Shown here: positions 17,822-26,641 of the stretch, piece after piece
How positions within the stretch are numbered: position 1 is the stretch's first letter
How the letters are laid out: each line of letters begins with the position of its first letter
NCBI RefSeq assembly: GCF_000420545.1
Contig: NZ_ATVD01000006.1
Coordinates: 1-64,000 of the forward strand
Reading direction: 5' to 3'
Source: Arenimonas oryziterrae DSM 21050 = YC6267
GTDB taxonomy: Bacteria > Pseudomonadota > Gammaproteobacteria > Xanthomonadales > Xanthomonadaceae
Length of the DNA stretch: 64,000 bases
Made by a program: the position numbers and the translations under genes
Notes under the pieces: model-generated
Seen by the model: the letters and a program-made list of their open reading frames with translations, nothing else
The model's database searches: none
Told to the model about the DNA's origin: nothing

Positions 17822-18775
17822 TCATCGCCAGGCCAGCAGCAGTTCGAAGCCGACCCACAGACCGAACAGCACGATCAGGATGCCGCCCTCGCGTCGGCTG
17901 ATACGCAGATCGCCGCCCATGATCGGATACAGGGCGAGCACGAAGGCCATCGCGGCGGGCAATTCCAGCGCCACGAACGACGCGGGAATCGCCACCGGCT
18001 GCCACAGCGCCATGCCGCCGACGACGAACAGCAGATTGAACAGGCTCGCGCCGAGCACCTGACCGGCGACGACATTCGCGTGACCCTGCCGCGCGGCCAT
18101 AACCGCCGTCACCACTTCCGGCAAGGCCGTGCCGATGGCGACCACGGTCAAACCGGTGAGCAGGGAACCGAAACCGAGCGCCAGGCCGAGCGCCGGCGCG
18201 CTTTCGACGACGAACCGCCCGCCGAAGAACAGGACGACGCCCGCGAGGACGACCCGGATGAGGTTCTGCGTCAGTCCCGTGCGCGTCTGCGCGTAGTCGG
18301 CGAGTTCGGCCTGCACCTCGCTGCCCTCGGCCGCGCCGCGCGCGAAATAGTGCACGAGCAGGCCGACGAACCCGGCCAGCAGCACGCCGCCCTCCCAACG
18401 TGCGATCGCGCCGTCGAGCGAGAACAGCAGCACGGCGACCGTGGCCACCAGCAGGAACACGATCTGTCCGGCAAGCACACGCATGTGGATGAATAACGGC
18501 GCGGCGAGCGCAGCGATCGCGAGGGTCAGGCCGATGTTGACGATATTGCTGCCGACCGCATTGCCCAGCGCCAGATCGGTCTGCCCGTGGCTGACCGCAT
18601 AGGCATTGACCGCGAGTTCGGGCACCGAGGTCACGAAGGCCAGCAACAGGAGGCCGGCCTTGAACGGCGACCAGCCCAGTCGCTGCGCCAGACCGGAGGC
18701 GCCCTTGGCGAGGGAATCGCCGCCGAACAACAGCAGCACCAGACCCAGCACGAACCATCCGACGGTGCTCAACAT
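17822..18775 (-). CDS. Calcium/sodium (CaCA family) antiporter
   Basis: 317 residues with about ten helices in two inverted halves. The alpha-repeat signatures are AFVTSVPELAVNAYAVSHGQTDLALGN-like and GTALPEVVTAVMAARQGHANVV-like, each with the GNxxGSN or G-ASLFN element (GNAVGSNIVNIGL; GQVLGASLFNLLF). These match the YrbG/CaxA group of K+-independent Na+/Ca2+ exchangers. The ATG at 18775 is 20 bp from lpdA. A longer frame in front is antisense-like low-complexity and was not used. Confidence 0.9.
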   Translation of the reverse strand: MLSTVGWFVLGLVLLLFGGDSLAKGASGLAQRLGWSPFKAGLLLLAFVTSVPELAVNAYAVSHGQTDLALGNAVGSNIVNIGLTLAIAALAAPLFIHMRVLAGQIVFLLVATVAVLLFSLDGAIARWEGGVLLAGFVGLLVHYFARGAAEGSEVQAELADYAQTRTGLTQNLIRVVLAGVVLFFGGRFVVESAPALGLALGFGSLLTGLTVVAIGTALPEVVTAVMAARQGHANVVAGQVLGASLFNLLFVVGGMALWQPVAIPASFVALELPAAMAFVLALYPIMGGDLRISRREGGILIVLFGLWVGFELLLAWR

Positions 18776-18795
18776 GCGGGCGACCCCTTCGCGGT

Positions 18796-20577
18796 TTATT
18801 TCTTCTTGGGAATATACAGGTCCGTGATGCTGCCTTCGAAAACTTCCGCCGCCATGCCCACCGACTCGCTGAGCGTGGGATGCGGATGGATCGTGTGGCC
18901 GATGTCGCCCGCCTCGCAGCCCATCTCGATCGCGAGCGCGACCTCGGTGATCAGATCGCCGGCATGCACGCCGACGATGCCGCCGCCGATGATGCGGTGG
19001 CTGGCCTCGTCGAAGATCAGCTTGGTGAAGCCTTCGGTGCGACCCAGGCCGATCGCGCGGCCGGAGGCCGCCCACGGGAACTTCGCGACGCCCACGGCCA
19101 GGCCTTTGGCCTTGGCTTCGGTTTCGGTGACGCCGACCCAGGCCACTTCGGGATTGGTATAGGCGACGGAGGGAATTACGCGTGCGACCCACTCGCGTTT
19201 TTCGCCGGCGGCGACTTCCGCGGCGAGCTTGCCCTCGTGCGTGGCCTTGTGCGCGAGCATCGGCTGACCGATGAGATCGCCGATCGCGAAGATGTGCGGC
19301 ACGTTCGTGCGCATCTGCCGGTCGACCGCGATGAACCCGCGATCGCTGACCTGCACGCCGGCGTTTTCCGCGCCGATCTTGCCGCCGTTCGGCGAGCGGC
19401 CAACCGAGACCAGGACGCGGTCGTATTTCGTGTTCGCCGGCGCCTTGTCGCCTTCGAAGCTCGCGTGCAGGGCATCTTTCTTCGCCTCGACCTTGGCGAC
19501 CTTGGTCGCCAGGTGCACGGCGACGCCGCGCTTTTTCAACAGGTCAGCCAGCGGTTTGACCAGGTCCGGGTCGGTACCCGGCATGAGCTGCGGCATGAAT
19601 TCGACCACGGTCACCGTGCTGCCGAGCGCAGAGTACACGCAGGCCATTTCCAGACCGATGATGCCGCCGCCGACGACCAGCAGCTGCTTGGGAATGTCGG
19701 CCAGCAACAGGGCGTCGGTCGAATCCATCACCCGCGCATCGTCCCAGGGGAAGCCGGGCAATTTCACCGGCTGCGAGCCGGCGGCGATGATGCATTGCCC
19801 GAAGCGCAGGAGCTTTTTTCCTTCGGCCGTTTCGATTTCGATTTCATTGGCCGACACGAACTGGCCCTTGCCGGTGACCGTGCGTACCTTGCGTGCCTTG
19901 GCCATGCCGGCGAGTCCGCCGGTAAGCTGGCCGACGACCTTGTCCTTGTGCGCGCGCAGTTTGTCGAGGTCGATCTTCGCCGCGCCGAAACTCACGCCGT
20001 AGTCGGCCGCGTGTTTGGCTTCTTCGATGACTTCGGCCGCATGCAGCAGGGCCTTCGACGGAATGCAGCCCACGTTGAGGCAGACACCGCCGAGCTGCGC
20101 ATAACGCTCGATGAGCACGACATCCAGACCCAGGTCGGCCGCGCGGAACGCCGCCGTGTAACCACCGGGACCGGCGCCGAGCACGACGAGCTGACATTCG
20201 ATGTCGGCCTTCCGACTTCCCTCTCCCCTCGGGAGAGGGGCTGGGGGTGAGGGCGTCCCACTGGCCGGAGATTTCGCAATGGACGCGCCCTCACCCTCGG
20301 TCCCTCTCCCTGGGGGAGAGGGAGGAGATGCGGCGGCGTCGGCCGATTCCAGGATCGCGATGACCTGTCCTTCCGACACTTCGTCGCCGATTTTCACTTT
20401 CAGTTCTTTCAGCACGCCGGCCGCGGTCGACGGCACTTCCATCGTCGCCTTGTCCGATTCCAGCGTGACCAGACCCTGATCCTTGCGGATCGTCTCGCCC
20501 GGTTTGACCAGCAGTTCGATCACCGGCACGGCTTTCATGCCGCCGATGTCGGGCACCTTGATCTCGATCGTCGTCAT
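18796..20577 (-). CDS. lpdA: Dihydrolipoamide dehydrogenase with N-terminal lipoyl domain
   Basis: E3 of pyruvate dehydrogenase: reoxidises dihydrolipoamide and reduces NAD+. 593 residues. Residues 1-80 are a lipoyl domain with the lipoylated Lys43 in ESDKATMEV. Residues 84-121 are a linker, and from 125 the FAD-enzyme runs with VVLGAGPGGYTAAF, the redox disulfide GGVCLNVGC (C166, C171), VVGGGIIGLEMA and the C-terminal HPHPTLSE catalytic His-Glu pair. Lipoyl-E3 fusions are known in betaproteobacteria and Lysobacterales. The linker here is encoded by an inverted pair of intergenic-type repeats (see 20219-20325). A 9-bp gap separates it from aceF. Confidence 0.96.
   Translation of the reverse strand: MTTIEIKVPDIGGMKAVPVIELLVKPGETIRKDQGLVTLESDKATMEVPSTAAGVLKELKVKIGDEVSEGQVIAILESADAAASPPSPPGRGTEGEGASIAKSPASGTPSPPAPLPRGEGSRKADIECQLVVLGAGPGGYTAAFRAADLGLDVVLIERYAQLGGVCLNVGCIPSKALLHAAEVIEEAKHAADYGVSFGAAKIDLDKLRAHKDKVVGQLTGGLAGMAKARKVRTVTGKGQFVSANEIEIETAEGKKLLRFGQCIIAAGSQPVKLPGFPWDDARVMDSTDALLLADIPKQLLVVGGGIIGLEMACVYSALGSTVTVVEFMPQLMPGTDPDLVKPLADLLKKRGVAVHLATKVAKVEAKKDALHASFEGDKAPANTKYDRVLVSVGRSPNGGKIGAENAGVQVSDRGFIAVDRQMRTNVPHIFAIGDLIGQPMLAHKATHEGKLAAEVAAGEKREWVARVIPSVAYTNPEVAWVGVTETEAKAKGLAVGVAKFPWAASGRAIGLGRTEGFTKLIFDEASHRIIGGGIVGVHAGDLITEVALAIEMGCEAGDIGHTIHPHPTLSESVGMAAEVFEGSITDLYIPKKK
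20219..20325. repeat. Palindromic intergenic-type repeat pair inside lpdA
   Basis: Two inverted copies of a 37-38 bp unit. Left copy 20219-20255 reads CCCTCTCCCCTCGGGAGAGG then GGCTGGGGGTGAGGGCG; the right copy, 20286-20325, is nearly its reverse complement. About 30 bp separate them. The CTCTCCC...GGGAGAGG...GGTGAGGG unit is a repeat seen widely between genes in pseudomonads and Lysobacterales. Here it is translated in frame and encodes PSPPGRGTEGEG and PSPPAPLPRGEG in the linker of LpdA. Confidence 0.85.
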
Positions 20578-20586
20578 CGTGCGTCC

Positions 20587-21903
20587 TTAGACCAGCAGCC
20601 GGCGCAGATCGCCCAGCACCTGTGCCAGATAGGCGGTGAACCGCGCCGCGGCCGCGCCGTCGATGACGCGATGGTCGTAACTCAGCGACAGCGGCAGCAT
20701 CAGGCGCGGCGCGAACTCGCTGCCGCTCCAGACCGGTCGCGTCTGCGATTTCGACACGCCCAGGATCGCCACTTCCGGCGCGTTGATGATCGGCGTGAAC
20801 GCCGTTCCACCGATGCCGCCGAGCGAGGAGATCGAGAAGCAACCGCCCTGCATGTCGGCCGGGCCGAGCTTTTTGTCGCGCGCCTTGGCGCTGATCGCCG
20901 CCAGTTCCGCCGACAGCTCCAGCAACCCTTTGGTCTCGCAATCGCGCAGCACCGGCACCACCAGGCCATCGGGCGTGTCCACCGCGATGCCGATGTGGAA
21001 ATACTTCTTGAGCACGAGGTTGTCGCCGTCGAGCGAGGCGTTGAACTGCGGATACTTCTTCAGGGCCGCGACCACGGCCTTGATCAGGAACACCAGCGGC
21101 GTGACCTTCACGTCTTTCTGTTCTTCGCCGAGCTTCTTGCGGAACGCTTCCATCTCGGTGATGTCGGCCTCGTCGAATTGCGTGACGTGCGGAATCATCG
21201 CCCAGTTGCGCGCGAGGTTGGCGCCGGAAATCTTCTTGATGCGCGACAGCGGCTGCGCTTCGATCGCGCCGAACTTCGCGAAATCGACCTGCGGCCAGGG
21301 CAGCAGGTTCAAGCCACCACCGCCACCACCACCCGCGGCGACCGCGCCGCCAGCAAGGGCATTCTTGACGAAGCCCTGCACGTCTTCCTTGCTGATGCGA
21401 CCACCGCGTTCGCTGCCGGTGACGCGCGCAAGGTCGACGCCGAGTTCGCGCGCGAACACGCGCACGGCCGGGCTCGCATAAGGCACCTTGTCGGGCAGCA
21501 GCGCTTCGGCATCGAACGCGACCGGCGGACTGCGCGTGGCCGTCGGCGCGGCGGCGACCGGTGCCGCAGCAGCGACCACCGGTGGCGCCGCGACCGGCTT
21601 GGCCGGTTCGGGGGCGGCCGCGACAGGTGTCGCCGGCGCCGGAGCGGCAGAGGCCGTCACCTCGGACGCCTCGATGATCGCGACCAGCGCGCCTTCGCCG
21701 ACTTCATCGCCGATCTTGAGCTTGAGCTCGCGCACGACGCCGGCGAACGGCGCCGGCACTTCCATGGTCGCCTTGTCCGATTCGAGCGTGACCAGGCCTT
21801 GGTCCTTCTTGACCACATCGCCGACCTTCACCAGCAACTCGATGACCGGCACGTCCTTGCTGCCGCCGATATCGGGTACGCGCGCTTCTTTGAGCTCTGC
21901 CAT
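20587..21903 (-). CDS. aceF: Dihydrolipoyllysine acetyltransferase (E2 of pyruvate dehydrogenase)
   Basis: Transfers acetyl from lipoamide to CoA. 438 residues. One lipoyl domain (residues 1-80, Lys44 in ESDKATMEV), an Ala/Pro/Val-rich mobile linker, a peripheral-subunit-binding domain near 150-185 (VPYASPAVRVFARELGVDLARVTGS), a glycine run GGGGGGG, then the catalytic domain with SYDHRVIDG (active-site HxxxDG). The ATG at 21903 is preceded by AGGAAG. The E1 gene aceE is not next to it: a divergent ABC operon begins 180 bp away. The single lipoyl domain contrasts with three in E. coli, though E3 brings a second. Confidence 0.96.
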   Translation of the reverse strand: MAELKEARVPDIGGSKDVPVIELLVKVGDVVKKDQGLVTLESDKATMEVPAPFAGVVRELKLKIGDEVGEGALVAIIEASEVTASAAPAPATPVAAAPEPAKPVAAPPVVAAAAPVAAAPTATRSPPVAFDAEALLPDKVPYASPAVRVFARELGVDLARVTGSERGGRISKEDVQGFVKNALAGGAVAAGGGGGGGLNLLPWPQVDFAKFGAIEAQPLSRIKKISGANLARNWAMIPHVTQFDEADITEMEAFRKKLGEEQKDVKVTPLVFLIKAVVAALKKYPQFNASLDGDNLVLKKYFHIGIAVDTPDGLVVPVLRDCETKGLLELSAELAAISAKARDKKLGPADMQGGCFSISSLGGIGGTAFTPIINAPEVAILGVSKSQTRPVWSGSEFAPRLMLPLSLSYDHRVIDGAAAARFTAYLAQVLGDLRRLLV

Positions 21904-22083
21904 GGGAATCCCGCTTCCTGCCTTGCGTGAGGCGGCTATTGTGGCCCGAGACGCGGTCGCGGCCAAATGACGCGCGGCCCCGTCGCCCTTCGCCGCCGCA
22001 TGGAATGCGGGCCGGACTCCTCCTGTGGCGTATCTGGCCCTAGACTCCGACCTTCCGTTCACAGCCCCGACCCCGGAGTCCGC

Positions 22084-22977
22084 GTGCTTACCATCCGAGC
22101 CCTCAGCAAGACCTACTCCAATGGCGTGCACGCCCTGGATAACGTGAACCTGGACATCCCGCGCGGCATGTTCGGTCTGCTCGGACCCAATGGCGCGGGC
22201 AAGTCCTCGCTGATGCGCACGCTGGCGACCTTGCAGGAGGCCGATGCCGGCACGGTGGAGTTCGACGCCGCCGACGGCAGCAAGATCGACGTGCTGCGGG
22301 ACAAGGAAGCGGTGCGGCGCCAACTGGGCTACCTGCCGCAGGATTTTGGCGTGTATCCGAAAGTCAGCGCCGAGGATCTGCTCGAACACTTCGCGGTGCT
22401 CAAGGGCCTGACCCAGCGCCGCCACCGCCGGGAAGTCGTCGACGGCCTGCTGCAGCAGGTCAACCTGTGGGACGCGCGCAAACGCAAACTCGGCACGTTC
22501 TCCGGCGGCATGCGCCAGCGTTTCGGCATCGCCCAGGCCCTGCTCGGCAATCCACGCCTGGTCATCGTCGATGAGCCGACGGCGGGCCTGGATCCGGAAG
22601 AACGCAACCGCTTCCTCAACCTGCTCGCCGAGATCGGCGAGAACGTGGCGGTGATCCTGTCCACGCACATCGTCGAGGACGTCACCGATCTGTGCCCGCG
22701 CATGGCGATCATGAACAAGGGCCAGGTCCTGCTCACCGGCGAGCCCACCGCGGCGATCGACGCACTCAAGGAACAGGTCTGGCGCAAGCAGGTCAGCAAA
22801 GCCGCCCTGCCCGACTACGAAGCGCGGTACACCGTGCTGTCGACACGCCTGGTCGGCGGCCAGCCGGTCATCCATATTTTCAGCGAAAGCTCCCCGGAAG
22901 AAGGTTTCGAGCGCATCGCGCCGGATCTGGAAGACGTCTACTTCCAGCGCCTGCGTCAGCACGCGCGTGCGGCCTGA
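22084..22977 (+). CDS. ABC transporter ATP-binding protein
   Basis: 297 residues from the GTG at 22084, chosen because CGGAG lies 6 bases before it and homology begins at MLTIRALSKTYSNGVHAL. Walker A GPNGAGKSS, Q-loop YLPQDFG, signature FSGGMRQR and Walker B LVIVDEPTAGLD are all intact. The C-terminal extension after about residue 220 is typical of ABC-2 exporters. The permease it powers is the fusion protein 12 bp downstream. The upstream frame to 21967 has no coding character. Starts 180 bp from the divergent aceF. Confidence 0.93.
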   Translation: MLTIRALSKTYSNGVHALDNVNLDIPRGMFGLLGPNGAGKSSLMRTLATLQEADAGTVEFDAADGSKIDVLRDKEAVRRQLGYLPQDFGVYPKVSAEDLLEHFAVLKGLTQRRHRREVVDGLLQQVNLWDARKRKLGTFSGGMRQRFGIAQALLGNPRLVIVDEPTAGLDPEERNRFLNLLAEIGENVAVILSTHIVEDVTDLCPRMAIMNKGQVLLTGEPTAAIDALKEQVWRKQVSKAALPDYEARYTVLSTRLVGGQPVIHIFSESSPEEGFERIAPDLEDVYFQRLRQHARAA

Positions 22978-22989
22978 CGGAGCGCGACC

Positions 22990-25900
22990 ATGATCCTTGA
23001 ATTCTTCCGCTTCGAACTGCGCGAGCAGCTGCGTTCGCCCGTCCTGTGGCTGCTCGCCCTGCTCTGGGGCCTGATGGCGTTCGCCGTGGCGAGCACCGAC
23101 GCCGTAACCCTGGGCAGCGCGATCGGCAATGTCGACCGCAACGCGCCGACGGTCGTCGCCCAGTTCATGGGCATTTCGACGATCCTCGGCCTGCTGGTCA
23201 TCGGCATCTTCATCGCCAATGCGTTGCTGCGCGATTTCGAGATCGGCACGGCCGACCTGTTTTTCTCCAGCCCGATGCGCAAGCGCGACTTCCTCGCGGG
23301 CCGCTTCTCCGCCGCGCTGGCCGCGAGCCTGATCGTCTACGTGTTTTTCGCCGCCGGCCTGATGCTCGCCGCGCACATGCCCTGGATCGACCCGGAACGC
23401 CTCGGTCCGCATTCGCTGTGGCCGTATGCGTGGAGTTTCGTGGTGCTCGTTCTGCCGAACCTGTTCATCACCGGCGCCTTCCTGGCCTTGCTCGCGGTCA
23501 CCACGCGCAGCCTGCTCGCGGTCTACATCGGCGTCATCGCCTACTTCGTGCTCAACGGCATCACCGGCCGCCTGATGCAGGATCTGGACAACGTCTGGAT
23601 CGCCACGCTCGCCGACCCGATGGGCATGCGCGCGTTCGGTCGCATGATCCGCTACTGGTCGGCCGAAGAACGAAACACCCAGCTGCCGCAAATCCTGGGC
23701 TACCTGCTCGCGAACCGCGTGCTATGGCTGGCGATCGCGAGCGCCGCGGCCACCCTCGCCTATCGTCTGTTCAAACCCGAGCGCACCGGCACCGGCAAGC
23801 GGCGATTCGGCAAGGCAAAACTGCCGGCGGCCGAACCGGAGATCACCCCGGCCTACCGCCACGTTTCCCTGCCGCGCTCCGTGCCGACGTTCACCGGCCG
23901 CTCGCTCGCGGTGCAGTTCCTGCGCCAGGTCGCCTTCGATACGAAGGGCGTGCTGCGCGGCATCCCGTTCCTGGTGATGCTGGTCATCGGTCTGGCCAAC
24001 TTCCTGGCCAGCACCTCGGTCATGCAATCGCTGTACGGCACCCAGGTTTACCCGGTCACCTCGCTGATGCTGCAGACCCTGACCGGCGCTTACAGCTTCA
24101 TGCTGATCATCATCGTGATGTTCTACGCCGGCGAACTCGTGTTCAAGGAACGCGGCGCGAAACTCGGCGAAGTCACCGACGCCATGCCCGTACCGAACTG
24201 GCTGCCGCTAGCGGCGAAGTTCACCGCCCTGCTTGCCGTCGTCGTGGTGTTCCAGGCAATGGGCGGCGTGGTGTCGATGCTCATCCAGCTCGGCAAGGGC
24301 TATACGAACCTCGAACCGGCGCTGTATGCCAAGACCCTGCTGATCGACGCGATTCCGTTCGTGCTCATGGGCGGCCTGGCGCTGGTATTGCAGGTGTTCA
24401 CCAACAACAAGTTCATCGGTTACGCGGTGCTGATCGGCTACCTGGTGCTGCAAAGCGTGCTCAGCATCTGGGACTTCGACCACAACCTCTATAACTACGG
24501 ATCGGCACCGGGCGCGCCGTATTCGGACATGAACGGCTATGGCCATTTCCTGCGCGCGCGCCTGTGGTTCCAGGGCTACTGGGGCTTGGGCTTGCTGGTG
24601 CTGCTGTTGCTGGCATCGGCGTTCTGGGTGCGTGGCGTGGCGCCGGAACGACGCGCGCGCTGGACGCTCGCGCGCGAACGCCTGCGCGGCGGCAGCGGCC
24701 TCGCGCTGGCGCTGTGCTTCGCGGCATTCGCGACCGTGGGCGGCTACATCTTCTGGAACACCAACGTCCTCAATACCTACACCCCGGGTGATGTCGCGCT
24801 GGATGCGCAGCAGCGCTACGAAACCGACTACCGCAAGTACAAGGACCTGCCGCAGCCGCGCATCGTCGCCGTCGCCACCGACGTCGACCTGCGCCCGGAG
24901 CAGCAGAGCCTGCGCATCCGCGGCACTTATACGCTCAGCAATCCGCATCCGACCCCGATCACGGACTTCCACATCGCCCTGCTGCCGGAAATCCGCGTGC
25001 ACGCGCTCGATTTCGGCGGCGCCAAGCTGATCTCGGACGACAAGGAGCTGGGCTATCGCATCTACCGGCTCGACCGGCCGATGCAGCCGGGGGAAAAGCG
25101 CGATCTGCATTTCGATCTGGGCTTCGGCCGCGAGGGTTTCGGCAACGACACCGCGCCCACGCAGATCGTCGAGAACGGCAGCTTCTTCAACTCCGGCGTG
25201 CTGCCCGCGTTCGGCTACAGCGAAGGCGCACAGATCCAGGACCGCAACGAACGGCGCAAGCGCAAGCTGGGCGAACTGCCGCGCATGCCCAAGCTCGAGG
25301 ACGAGGCCGCGCGCGCCAACACCTATATCGGCGACGATGCCGACTGGATCGATTTCAGGACCACGATCTGCACGGCCCCCGACCAGATCGCGTTGGCACC
25401 CGGCTATCTGAAGAAGGAATACACGCGCGCAGGCCGGCACTGCTTCGACTACGCGATGGACCGGCCGATGCTGGCGTTCTACGCCTACCTGTCGGCGCGC
25501 TGGGCGGTCAAAAAGGACAGCTACGAGGGCATTCCGATCGAGATCTACTACGATCCCAAGCATGCCTACAACGTCGATCGCATGATCGCCGGCGTGAAAA
25601 AGTCCCTGGCGTACTACCAGGCCAATTTCACGCCCTACCAGCACAAGCAGGTGCGCATCATCGAGTTTCCGGGCTACAACAGCTTCGCGCAGAGCTTCGC
25701 CAACACGATCCCGTTCTCCGAATCAATCGGCTTCATCGCCGACCTTCGCGACAATGACTCCGTCGACTACGTGTTCTACGTCACTGCACACGAGGTCGCG
25801 CACCAGTGGTGGGCGCACCAGGTGATCGGCGCGAACGTGCAGGGCGCGACGGTGATGTCGGAATCCCTGGCGCAGTACTCGGCCCTGATGGTCATGGAGA

Positions 25901-26574
25901 AGGAATACGGTCGCAGCCAGATGCGCCGCTTCCTCAAGTACGAGCTGGACCGGTACCTGTCCGGCCGCGGTGGCGAGCTCATCGAGGAGCAGCCGCTGTT
26001 CCGCGTCGAGAACCAGCAGTACATCCACTACCAGAAAGGCTCGCTGGTGTTCTATCGCCTGCGCGAGGAACTCGGCGAAGAAGCCGTGAATCGCGCGCTG
26101 AAGAAATTCCTCGCCGACAAGGCCTTCCAGCACGCGCCATTCACGACCTCGCGCGAGCTGCTGGGCTACCTGCGCGCCGAGGCGCGACCGGACCAGCAGC
26201 AGCTGATCACCGACTTGTTCGAGAAGATCAGCTTCTACGACAACCGCGTCGAGGAAGCGACTGCGAAGAAACTCCCCGATGGGCGCTACGAAGTCACCCT
26301 GCGCCTGCACGCAGCCAAGCGCTATGCCGACGGCAAGGGCAAAGAGACGGCGGGCAAGCTCGACGACTGGGTCGACGTCGGCGTCTTCGCCCGCGGCCCC
26401 TCGGGCAAGGAGCGCGACGAACGCGTGCTCTATCTGCAACGCCACCACATCACGGAAGGCGCCCAGGTCCTCAAGCTCGTTGTTGCTGGCCAGCCCTACG
26501 AAGCCGGTTTCGACCCCTACAACAAGCTCATCGACCGCGCGTCGTCGGACAATCGCAAGCGCATCTCTCTTTGA
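22990..26574 (+). CDS. ABC-2 permease fused to an M1-family peptidase
   Basis: 1194 residues. Residues 1-560 hold about twelve membrane helices in two ABC-2 permease halves (first half to about 260, second from about 310), with the tell-tale DFEIGTADLFFSSPMRKRDFL. A last helix near 575-600 leads into a periplasmic part. Residues 640-1190 form an M1 aminopeptidase-like domain with HEVAHQWWAH (H934, E935, H938) and a downstream Glu in MSESLAQY. The GAMEN substrate loop is replaced by GYNSFAQSFANTIPFSES. Fusions of this type recur in proteobacteria and Bacteroidetes but are poorly understood; the protein probably couples peptide trimming outside with ATP-driven transport. Substrate unknown. Confidence 0.92.
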   Translation: MILEFFRFELREQLRSPVLWLLALLWGLMAFAVASTDAVTLGSAIGNVDRNAPTVVAQFMGISTILGLLVIGIFIANALLRDFEIGTADLFFSSPMRKRDFLAGRFSAALAASLIVYVFFAAGLMLAAHMPWIDPERLGPHSLWPYAWSFVVLVLPNLFITGAFLALLAVTTRSLLAVYIGVIAYFVLNGITGRLMQDLDNVWIATLADPMGMRAFGRMIRYWSAEERNTQLPQILGYLLANRVLWLAIASAAATLAYRLFKPERTGTGKRRFGKAKLPAAEPEITPAYRHVSLPRSVPTFTGRSLAVQFLRQVAFDTKGVLRGIPFLVMLVIGLANFLASTSVMQSLYGTQVYPVTSLMLQTLTGAYSFMLIIIVMFYAGELVFKERGAKLGEVTDAMPVPNWLPLAAKFTALLAVVVVFQAMGGVVSMLIQLGKGYTNLEPALYAKTLLIDAIPFVLMGGLALVLQVFTNNKFIGYAVLIGYLVLQSVLSIWDFDHNLYNYGSAPGAPYSDMNGYGHFLRARLWFQGYWGLGLLVLLLLASAFWVRGVAPERRARWTLARERLRGGSGLALALCFAAFATVGGYIFWNTNVLNTYTPGDVALDAQQRYETDYRKYKDLPQPRIVAVATDVDLRPEQQSLRIRGTYTLSNPHPTPITDFHIALLPEIRVHALDFGGAKLISDDKELGYRIYRLDRPMQPGEKRDLHFDLGFGREGFGNDTAPTQIVENGSFFNSGVLPAFGYSEGAQIQDRNERRKRKLGELPRMPKLEDEAARANTYIGDDADWIDFRTTICTAPDQIALAPGYLKKEYTRAGRHCFDYAMDRPMLAFYAYLSARWAVKKDSYEGIPIEIYYDPKHAYNVDRMIAGVKKSLAYYQANFTPYQHKQVRIIEFPGYNSFAQSFANTIPFSESIGFIADLRDNDSVDYVFYVTAHEVAHQWWAHQVIGANVQGATVMSESLAQYSALMVMEKEYGRSQMRRFLKYELDRYLSGRGGELIEEQPLFRVENQQYIHYQKGSLVFYRLREELGEEAVNRALKKFLADKAFQHAPFTTSRELLGYLRAEARPDQQQLITDLFEKISFYDNRVEEATAKKLPDGRYEVTLRLHAAKRYADGKGKETAGKLDDWVDVGVFARGPSGKERDERVLYLQRHHITEGAQVLKLVVAGQPYEAGFDPYNKLIDRASSDNRKRISL

Positions 26575-26583
26575 TCCACGCGC

Positions 26584-26614
26584 AAAAAAAAGCCCTCCCG
26601 GGGAGAGGAGGGCT
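26584..26614 (-). terminator. Rho-independent terminator of the DUF2884 gene
   Basis: Read leftward: AGCCCTCC, a short loop, GGAGGGCT, then a run of eight T. It lies 28 bp past the DUF2884 stop. On the rightward strand no T run follows, so it serves the leftward gene, though it may also block read-through from the permease gene. Confidence 0.9.
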
Positions 26615-26641
26615 GGGGAAAATCGGCGTTGCCGCCGTTAC

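Noticed and set aside
20587-23691. Leftward frame of 1034 codons that extends aceF far upstream through the ABC genes
   Set aside because: The part beyond 21903 has Arg/Gln/His-rich antisense composition with no family motif. The ATG at 21903 is preceded by a ribosome site and starts the lipoyl domain.
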